Below, piece after piece: positions 63,350-64,000 of a stretch of 64,000 bases of DNA. The translations under genes and the position numbers were made by a program. Numbering within the stretch: the stretch's first letter is position 1; each line of letters opens with the position of its first letter. The notes under the pieces are model-generated. The model was not told the origin of the DNA. It made no database searches and saw nothing but the letters and a program-made list of their open reading frames with translations. The DNA comes from Paraburkholderia sp. BL10I2N1 (GTDB taxonomy: Bacteria; Pseudomonadota; Gammaproteobacteria; Burkholderiales; Burkholderiaceae): the NCBI RefSeq assembly GCF_004361815.1, contig NZ_SNWA01000001.1, positions 558,001 to 622,000 of the forward strand, written 5' to 3'.

Positions 63350-64000
63350 TTGCCTTCTGTAGACGACGCCCATAACCATGACTGGGCCGACACCGAATTC
63401 GGTGCGGCCAATCTGGGCGATGCTCGTTTGACGAGTCGGCTGGTCGCGCTGGCAAGGCGGCTTGCGACCAGTCCCGACTGCTCCTTTCCGCGCTCGCTTG
63501 ATGCCGCCGAGCTCAAGGCTGCCTATCGTTTCTTCGACAACGAACAGGTCGATACCGACGGTGTTCTTGCCCCGCACGTCGAGCAAACGCTGCAGCGCAT
63601 GACACAGGTCCCGGTCGTGCTGGCAGTGCAGGACACGACCGAATTCAATCTGACGCACCTCGAGGCCACTGAAGGACTGGGCTACGGCACCGGCAACACA
63701 TCGCGTGGCTTCATGCTGCACAGCTTGCTGGCCGTGACGCCGGAGGGCTTGCCGCTCGGCGTGCTGGGCATGAAGACCTGGGCACGCCCGGACGCGAACC
63801 TGGGCAAGAAGAAGCAGCGCAAGCAGCGCCCGATCGAAGACAAGGAGAGTGCCAAATGGCTCGAAGGAGTCGAGCATCTGGCCGCGCTCAAGGCGCGCTG
63901 CCCCGATACCCGGATAGTGGCAACAGGGGACCGGGAAAGCGACGTCTACGAGGTGTTTGTGGCCGAGCGGCCGGCGGGCGTCGACTGGCTCGTGCGTGCG
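63350..64000 (+). CDS. IS4-family (Tn5/IS50-like) transposase, cut by the window end
   Basis: At least 217 codons, still open at 64000. TTG 63350 is the earliest plausible start. WADTEFGAANLGDARLTSRL then FPRSLDAAELKAAYRFFDNE is the Tn5-type N-terminal DNA-binding domain. The first catalytic Asp lies in VVLAVQDTTEFNLTHLEATE and the second in RIVATGDRESDVYEVFVAE. The catalytic Glu would be beyond the window. Confidence 0.87.
   Translation, partial: MPSVDDAHNHDWADTEFGAANLGDARLTSRLVALARRLATSPDCSFPRSLDAAELKAAYRFFDNEQVDTDGVLAPHVEQTLQRMTQVPVVLAVQDTTEFNLTHLEATEGLGYGTGNTSRGFMLHSLLAVTPEGLPLGVLGMKTWARPDANLGKKKQRKQRPIEDKESAKWLEGVEHLAALKARCPDTRIVATGDRESDVYEVFVAERPAGVDWLVRA

Overview
The window reads as an accessory region of a high-GC Burkholderia/Paraburkholderia-type betaproteobacterium, inferred from protein recognition, not a search. 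The pointers are a polyhydroxybutyrate synthase and depolymerase, a Burkholderia-style porin start, catabolic operons with CoA-transferases, many insertion sequences, four toxin-antitoxin loci and many broken genes. I saw no rRNA, tRNA, CRISPR array or replication origin. The mix of intact catabolic operons, IS scars and decaying genes would suit a second chromosome, megaplasmid or genomic island.

Layout. 0-4 kb: PHB synthase and intracellular depolymerase. 4-6 kb: two pairs of 33-bp repeats and a transposase fragment. 6-13.3 kb: a GntR regulator, a promoter with an overlapping palindrome, and a six-gene overlapping catabolic operon (two cupins, CoA-transferase, enoyl-CoA hydratase, AtuA-like protein, acyl-CoA dehydrogenase). 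13.4-15.6 kb: SDR remnant, PEBP-like protein, SMP-30-like lactonase, and a porin start cut off beside a complete IS3 element (15590-16804). 17-19 kb: mostly decaying DNA with a small winged-helix gene and a broken SagB-like oxidoreductase. 19.6-21.3 kb: two transglutaminase-like proteins. 21.45-23.41 kb: an insertion sequence with a frameshifted transposase and a divergent small gene. 23.5-25.5 kb: secreted beta-propeller plus membrane fatty acid hydroxylase. 25.6-30.6 kb: a LysR regulator divergent from an operon with PanE-like, VOC, MaoC, CoA-transferase, AroE and a broken AroQ.

31.3-36.7 kb holds the most distinctive locus: five overlapping minus-strand genes encoding a TPR protein, a J-like protein without HPD, a GrpE-like factor, an HscC-type Hsp70 and a zinc-ribbon protein, probably one accessory chaperone machine. 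37-38.7 kb: transposase scar, Phd/VapC pair, dead HigB. 39.2-44.8 kb: berberine-bridge-type oxidoreductase, a 1207-residue SAM-cyclase-ATPase-TPR protein and a DUF4242-like protein. 45.5-48.2 kb: a membrane-anchored protein with 18 near-identical TPR units, split by a frameshift. 48.3-50.5 kb: a 106-bp palindrome and two tyrosine recombinases, one broken. 51-52 kb: SABATH-type methyltransferase stopped by one in-frame TAA.

52.4-64 kb: Spy-like periplasmic protein, RelBE-type module with a 16-bp palindromic operator, candidate lipoprotein, frameshifted LpxL-like acyltransferase, dienelactone-hydrolase-like protein, recombinase scar, HigBA-like pair with broken toxin, a 333-bp element with 33-bp inverted ends, PAP2 phosphatase, ModA-like binding protein and an IS4-type transposase running off the end. 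A degenerate dispersed repeat fills many gene-free gaps from 38.7 to 60.5 kb.
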